Shown here one piece after another: positions 16,165 to 20,299 of a stretch of 20,299 bases of DNA. Source of the stretch: Marivivens sp. (GTDB taxonomy: Bacteria; Pseudomonadota; Alphaproteobacteria; Rhodobacterales; Rhodobacteraceae). Position numbers and translations under genes: made by a program. The stretch's first letter is position 1; the number at the start of each line of letters is the position of its first letter. The notes under the pieces are model-generated. The model made no database searches. It was not told where the DNA came from and was given only the letters and a program-made list of their open reading frames with translations. Location: the NCBI GenBank assembly GCA_024642185.1, contig JAHEBR010000015.1, positions 1-20,299 on the forward strand. Direction: 5' to 3'.

Positions 16165-17145
16165 ATGAGCTCGCAAGACACACCCAAGACCCCCGGGGCA
16201 ACGGCTCCGGGGCGACCCCGCCGCGATACCTCGAGGCGGCGCGAAGCCCTGAACGGGCTTGGCCTTCTGTCGCCTGCTTTGATCGTCATGCTGTCGATGC
16301 TGGCCCTGCCGGTCGGCGCGCTTGTCGTCATGAGCTTCTGGACCCAGTCGGGCTTTACGCTCGACACGTCCTTCACGCTCGACAACTATCGCCGCCTGTT
16401 CTCGACCTCGGAGCGGGCGACCGAGTGGATGGGGATGACCTTCCACCTCGGCTATCCGGTTCCGGCGATCCTGATGATCAAGTCGCTCGCCATGTCGCTC
16501 ATGGCGACGGTGGCGGTGGTGCTTCTGGCCTATCCGATGGCCTATTTCCTGGCCTTCCGCGTCAAGCGCAACAAGGCGGCCTGGATCATCATCCTGACGA
16601 TCCCCTTCTGGACCTCTTACCTTCTGCGCGTCTTCTCGTGGAAAGTGGTCCTTGGCTATAACGGCGCGATCAATTCGGGCCTCATGTCGCTTGGCCTGAT
16701 CGACGCCCCGCTCGAATTTCTCCTCTACAACCCCGCCGCCGTGGTGATCACCCTCTCGCACGCCTGGGTCGCCTTTGTCGTGCTGCCGATCTATGTCTCG
16801 CTCGAGAAGATCGACCGCTCGATGCTCGAGGCCGCCTCAGACCTCGGCGACAGCAAGTTCAAGAGGTTCCGGCGGATCGTCCTGCCCTTGTCGATGCCGG
16901 GCACGATCACGGCGGCGCTGATGGTCTTTATCCCGACGGTCGGTGACTATGTCACGCCGCAGCTTGTCGGCGGGACCGGCGGGACGATGATCGGCTCGCT
17001 CGTGCAGCAGCTCTTTACCAAGCAGAACAACGCGCCCATGGGCGCGGCTGTGTCGCTTGTCATGATGCTCATCATCGCCGCTCTGGTCCTGACCTTCCTG
17101 ACCCTGATCGGCTATTGGAAAATGCGCGCAAGGAGTGCCCGATGA
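16165..17145 (+). CDS. ABC transporter permease, PotB-like
   Basis: A 326-residue inner-membrane protein. A basic cytoplasmic N-terminus (RPRRDTSRRR) precedes the first membrane segment (about 32-57), and further hydrophobic segments lie near 108-132, 138-158, 190-212, 245-265 and 295-317. The EAA loop that contacts the ATPase is EAASDLGDSKFKRFRRIVLP (222-241), with the conserved Gly at 228. Length and layout match PotB/PotH permeases, which form a heterodimer with a PotC/PotI partner. It starts ten bases after the binding-protein stop; no clear Shine-Dalgarno sequence precedes this ATG, so translation may depend on coupling. Its last codons overlap the next permease gene. Confidence 0.93.
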   Translation: MSSQDTPKTPGATAPGRPRRDTSRRREALNGLGLLSPALIVMLSMLALPVGALVVMSFWTQSGFTLDTSFTLDNYRRLFSTSERATEWMGMTFHLGYPVPAILMIKSLAMSLMATVAVVLLAYPMAYFLAFRVKRNKAAWIIILTIPFWTSYLLRVFSWKVVLGYNGAINSGLMSLGLIDAPLEFLLYNPAAVVITLSHAWVAFVVLPIYVSLEKIDRSMLEAASDLGDSKFKRFRRIVLPLSMPGTITAALMVFIPTVGDYVTPQLVGGTGGTMIGSLVQQLFTKQNNAPMGAAVSLVMMLIIAALVLTFLTLIGYWKMRARSAR

Positions 17146-17942
17146 TGAAGGGATGGGGCCTGACCACCTATGCCGTGCTGTTCATAGCCTTCGTCTATGG
17201 GCCGGTTCTGATCCTGCCGCTGTTTTCCTTCAACGACAGCACCTTCGCGACCTTCCCCCTCGCGGGGTTCACCACCCGCCACTATGTCGAGATGTGGGGC
17301 CAGGGGCCGATGATCGGGGCGCTCGTCAATTCCCTGAAGATCGGCCTCGGGGTGACGCTTCTGACCACGGCCATCGCCATTCCCGCCGCCATCTCGATCA
17401 CCCGCTTCCGCTTTCCCGGCAAGCCCGCGATCCTGTCGATGCTGATGCTGCCGCTTGTGGTGCCCTCGATCGTTCTGGCCGTGGCGCTTCTGGTCATCAT
17501 CCTGAAGTTCCTCAACATCCCGCTGTCGCTCTGGACGGTTGCGGCGGGCCATGTGCTGATCGCCCTGCCCTTCTGCACTTCGGTGCTGATGTCGCGGCTC
17601 GAAGGCTTCGACCGCAGCCTTGAAGAGGCCAGCCGCGATCTCGGCTCGCCGCCTTTGCAGACCTTCTGGCGCGTCACCTTCCCCTTGGCCCTGCCCGGCA
17701 TCATCTCGTCGCTGCTTCTGGGGTTCATCATCTCCTTCGACGAGTTCGTGATCGCCTTCTTCCTCACCGGCACCGACAATACCCTGCCGGTCTATCTCTA
17801 TTCCCAGCTGCGCTTCCCCAACCGCCTGCCCGGTGCGCTTGCGCTCGGTTCGCTGATCCTCGTGGTGTCGACCGTTCTGGTCATCGTCTCCGAGATCATC
17901 CGCAAGCGCGGCGTGCAATCCGACAATCCCGGAGACTTCTGA
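17142..17942 (+). CDS. ABC transporter permease, PotC-like
   Basis: A 266-residue inner-membrane protein beginning MMKGWGLTTY. The first membrane segment is about 8-30, with others near 65-87, 98-122, 134-150, 185-210 and 234-252. The ATPase-contacting EAA loop is EEASRDLGSPPLQTFWRVTFP (161-181). I chose ATG 17142 because AAGGAG lies six bases upstream and the start overlaps the previous stop as ATGA; a TTG start at 17115 would add nine residues without a ribosome site. Size and sequence fit PotC/PotI, the second half of the permease dimer. The ATPase gene follows immediately. Confidence 0.93.
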   Translation: MMKGWGLTTYAVLFIAFVYGPVLILPLFSFNDSTFATFPLAGFTTRHYVEMWGQGPMIGALVNSLKIGLGVTLLTTAIAIPAAISITRFRFPGKPAILSMLMLPLVVPSIVLAVALLVIILKFLNIPLSLWTVAAGHVLIALPFCTSVLMSRLEGFDRSLEEASRDLGSPPLQTFWRVTFPLALPGIISSLLLGFIISFDEFVIAFFLTGTDNTLPVYLYSQLRFPNRLPGALALGSLILVVSTVLVIVSEIIRKRGVQSDNPGDF

Positions 17943-19019
17943 ATGTCCGAACCGCTCATCCATATCGAGGCCGTCACCAAGAGCTTCGGCAGTTTCACCG
18001 CGCTGCACGGGATCGACATTGACATCGGCCGCGGCGAGTTCTTCTCGCTTCTCGGCGCCTCGGGCTGTGGCAAGACCACGCTTCTGCGCATCCTCGCGGG
18101 GATCGAAGAGCCGACCACCGGCCAGCTTCTGATCGACGGGCAGGATATGCGCGGTGTGCCGCCCGAGAAACGGCCGACCAACATGGTGTTTCAATCCTAC
18201 GCGATTTTCCCGCACCTCAATGTCGAGGAAAACATCGGCTATGGCCTGCGCAATCTGAAACTGAGCCGCGCCGAGACCCGCGAGAGGATCGGCAGCGCGG
18301 TCGAGCTGGTCAAGCTTGGTGGGATGGAAAAGCGCAACGCCCACGCCCTCTCGGGCGGCCAGCGGCAGCGCGTGGCGCTGGCCCGCGCCCTTGTCATGCG
18401 GCCCAAGGTGCTGCTCCTCGACGAGCCGCTCTCAGCGCTCGACAAGAAACTGCGCGAAGAGATGCAACTCGAGTTGCGCGCCATGCAGCGCAGCCTCGGC
18501 ATCACCTTTGTCTTCGTGACCCACGATCAGGAAGAGGCGATGACCCTCTCCGACCGAATTGCCATGATGTCGGATGGCCGGATCCTCCAGCTCGATACGC
18601 CCAAGGGCCTCTATGAACGCCCGGCGAACCGCGAGGTGGCCGAATTCATCGGCACGATGAATCTGATCCCAGCCAAGGCCGGTGCGGCCAAGGGCAACCA
18701 GGTATCTCTGGATGCTGGCGCGCTGGGCAAGCTCGAAGGCCGCGTGGCAACCGACGTGTCAACAAGTGGCCGGGAGGTATTCCTTGCCCTCCGTCCCGAA
18801 CGCATTTCGGTCGGCGCCGATCTAGGCGCCAACGCCCGCCTCAAGGGCAAGATCGCCGAGGCGGTCTATCTGGGAGATCGGATCACCTATGTTGTCGCGG
18901 TCAATGGGCTGGCGCAGCCACTGCGCGTCGTGAACGCCAACGAGACCGGGGAAATCCTCCGGATCGGGGCGGAAGTCGAAATCGGTTGGCCCGATGATAG
19001 CGGGCTGGTTCTGAGCTAG
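17943..19019 (+). CDS. ABC transporter ATPase, PotA-like
   Basis: A 358-residue ATP-binding subunit with all nucleotide-binding motifs intact: Walker A GASGCGKT (38-45), Q-loop Q84, signature LSGGQ (136-140), Walker B VLLLDE (156-161), D-loop SALD and H-loop His194. A C-terminal TOBE-type domain (about 240-358) includes LALRPERISVG, as in PotA, UgpC and MalK-like importers. ATG 17943 directly follows the TGA of the second permease, with GGAG eight bases upstream, so the genes are probably coupled. It powers the importer formed with the two permeases. Polyamine specificity comes from the operon, since the ATPase alone does not tell the substrate. Confidence 0.95.
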   Translation: MSEPLIHIEAVTKSFGSFTALHGIDIDIGRGEFFSLLGASGCGKTTLLRILAGIEEPTTGQLLIDGQDMRGVPPEKRPTNMVFQSYAIFPHLNVEENIGYGLRNLKLSRAETRERIGSAVELVKLGGMEKRNAHALSGGQRQRVALARALVMRPKVLLLDEPLSALDKKLREEMQLELRAMQRSLGITFVFVTHDQEEAMTLSDRIAMMSDGRILQLDTPKGLYERPANREVAEFIGTMNLIPAKAGAAKGNQVSLDAGALGKLEGRVATDVSTSGREVFLALRPERISVGADLGANARLKGKIAEAVYLGDRITYVVAVNGLAQPLRVVNANETGEILRIGAEVEIGWPDDSGLVLS

Positions 19020-19109
19020 CCCTCAACTCCCGAAGCCATGGGTTGGCACCGCCAGTCGAATTCGATCCAGTCTCGGTCTGCGCGAGAATCTGTCAAACCT
19101 TTGGAAGGA

Positions 19110-19141
19110 GAACTGCCGCCACTCAAGGAGGGCGGCAGTTC
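19110..19141. terminator. Hairpin between convergent genes, possible bidirectional terminator
   Basis: GAACTGCCGCC (19110-19120) and GGCGGCAGTTC (19131-19141) form a perfect 11-bp GC-rich stem with a ten-base loop. It lies in the 194-base gap between the ATPase stop (plus strand) and the flotillin-like stop (minus strand). Neither side has a run of T directly after the stem, so it departs from the canonical intrinsic terminator. It may still terminate both transcripts or protect their 3' ends. Confidence 0.6.
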
Positions 19142-19213
19142 GGTTGGCTTTGAATATACACCGACTAAAGAGATCGCGTGTCTGACTAGCCTGATCCAAG
19201 CAGTTTTTGATGG

Positions 19214-20299
19214 CTACTTCCTGTCGCCGCCTGCCTTCTCGTCCCTGCCGTCAATCCCGTTGCCGATCATCTCGCCGAGCTTGTTCAGCGCGGGCATGGC
19301 GACCGACATTTCGAGGATCGAGTCGACGATCTGGGACACGGGCGAAGCGGCCCCTGCCTCTCCTGAGGCTCCGTTGCCACGACCGCCAAGGCCGGTGATG
19401 TGGTTGATCGATATCTTGTCGATCTTCTCGGCGGGTTTGACCATCTGCTCGATGATCTTCGGCATCGCGGCCAAGCGGGCTTTCTCCAACTCGAGCGCCG
19501 CCAAAGCCTCGGAGCGGGCGTTCTCTGCGTCGATCCGGGCGCGTTCCGCCTCGGCCTCGGCCAACCGCAGGAACTTCATCGCTTCCGCCTCTTCGCGCTT
19601 GGCCTCGCGGCGATCCTTGGCCGTGGCCTTCTCGCTTTCGGCCGCGATACGGGCGCGGGTGGCCGCTGTCTCGGCGTCCTGCTGGGCGGCGAGAAGGGCC
19701 ACCTGCTTGCGCCGCTCGGCTTCGGCCAGCTGACGTGCCGTCTGGATGGCCTCTTCGGCGATGACCGCCTCGGCGCGCGCCGTGTCGGCCTTGGCGCGGG
19801 CCTTGCTCTCTTCCTGGCTCTTGGCAGAGATCAGGATCTGCCGTTCCTGCTCGGCGATCTGCAGCGTGCGTTCCTGCGCGATCTCGGCCTCGCGCACGGC
19901 AAGCTCGCGGGCGATATCGGCCGACTGGATCTCCTGCTCCATGCGAATGCGGGCGTGCGCCGCCTCGCGCTCGGCATCGGCCTTGCGGCGGGCGACCTCG
20001 GCCAGCTGCGCGGCCATCAGGGTCTCGACCTCTTGCGCCTGCGCAATCTCGGCCCGACGCTCTTCAAGATCGATCTCGAGCTTGCGGCGGCTCGCTTCCA
20101 TCGCGGTGCGGCGCACCTCGACCTCGCTTTCGCGCTCGATCTTGGCGCGGTCTTTCTTCGATGTCGAAATGACCTCGGCCAGCTTGCGCATCCCCACCGC
20201 GTTGAAGGCGTTGTTCTCGTCGAGCGCCGCGAAGGGCGTCTGGTCGAGGTCGGTGAGCGAAACGTTGTCGAGCCGCAGGCCGTAGCGTTCAAGCGTGTC
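19214..20299 (-). CDS. Flotillin-like SPFH protein, C-terminal part (start beyond window)
   Basis: The frame is open from the right edge to TAG at 19214-19216, giving 361 residues of a longer protein. The visible part begins inside the end of the SPFH/PHB domain (LERYGLRLDNVSLTDL, then FAALDENNAFNAVGMRKL). A very long, charged coiled coil follows, dense in Ala, Glu and Arg with repeated AE and AR steps, about 230 residues. The C-terminus has the flotillin-type MPKIIEQMVKPAEKIDKISI segment, a Gly-rich linker and a short helical tail. The internal ATG at 20197 is not the start, since conserved sequence continues upstream. Flotillins oligomerise on the inner membrane and organise lipid microdomains; the membrane-anchoring N-terminus is outside the window. 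It is convergent with the ABC operon and I see no functional link between them. Confidence 0.9.
   Translation of the reverse strand, partial: DTLERYGLRLDNVSLTDLDQTPFAALDENNAFNAVGMRKLAEVISTSKKDRAKIERESEVEVRRTAMEASRRKLEIDLEERRAEIAQAQEVETLMAAQLAEVARRKADAEREAAHARIRMEQEIQSADIARELAVREAEIAQERTLQIAEQERQILISAKSQEESKARAKADTARAEAVIAEEAIQTARQLAEAERRKQVALLAAQQDAETAATRARIAAESEKATAKDRREAKREEAEAMKFLRLAEAEAERARIDAENARSEALAALELEKARLAAMPKIIEQMVKPAEKIDKISINHITGLGGRGNGASGEAGAASPVSQIVDSILEMSVAMPALNKLGEMIGNGIDGRDEKAGGDRK

Noticed and set aside
15003..16385. 460-codon minus-strand frame opposite the binding-protein gene
   Set aside because: The plus strand encodes a complete Tat-signal binding protein with family motifs; the antisense product is low-complexity and His/Arg/Asp-rich, typical of shadows in GC-rich DNA.
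17112..18344. 410-codon minus-strand frame opposite the second permease and ATPase genes
   Set aside because: Plus-strand permease and ATPase have intact EAA loop, Walker and signature motifs; the antisense product is dominated by Arg, Gln, Asp and Gly without domains.
19038..19733. 231-codon plus-strand frame over the flotillin-like gene
   Set aside because: The minus strand has the flotillin coiled coil and C-terminal motif; the plus frame is Ser/Ala/Arg-rich shadow sequence that also runs through the hairpin.

Overview
The window looks like a chromosomal segment of an alphaproteobacterium, most likely Rhodobacterales (Roseobacter/Paracoccus-like). This rests on high GC, strong third-position G/C preference, a Tat-dependent polyamine-type binding protein, and protein styles typical of that group; it is an inference, not a phylogenetic result.

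Region 1 (1-12631, minus strand) is a tight four-gene cluster. It reads, in transcription order: a TolC-like outer-membrane efflux lipoprotein (12631-11156), a small secreted HlyD/RND-type periplasmic adaptor (11155-10271), a POTRA-less Omp85/BamA-like beta-barrel (10274-9183), and a giant exoprotein that starts with GTG at 9114 and stays open to the left edge. The first junction is TAG-ATG with no gap, the second is an ATGA overlap, and 68 bases separate the third pair. At least 3038 codons of the giant gene are in the window. It carries an N-terminal LEPR-XLL motif, a long middle built of degenerate modules (flagellin-IN-like folds, EF-hand-like loops, a recurring [DS][IV][DE][IL]PL motif), and glycine/aspartate-rich RTX calcium-binding repeats running off the edge. 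I see no cysteine in those 3038 codons. The cluster looks like a giant RTX surface protein with its own envelope proteins, but the inner-membrane ABC transporter of a classical type I system is absent from the window and an Omp85-type barrel is present instead. This is the most interesting part of the window.

Region 2 (12632-13053) is a 422-base stretch with no supportable gene; it must contain the promoter of the secretion cluster. Region 3 (13054-19019) holds a YtcJ-type amidohydrolase on the minus strand, divergent from a complete spermidine/putrescine-type ABC importer operon on the plus strand (Tat-exported binding protein, two permeases, ATPase). The 344-base divergent region contains a perfect 9+9 inverted repeat that is a good operator candidate. 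The arrangement suggests import of an amide or amine compound and its hydrolysis in the cytoplasm.

Region 4 (19020-20299) has an 11-bp-stem hairpin between convergent genes and the C-terminal 361 residues of a flotillin-like SPFH protein whose start lies beyond the right edge. No tRNA, rRNA, insertion sequence or CRISPR array was recognised.
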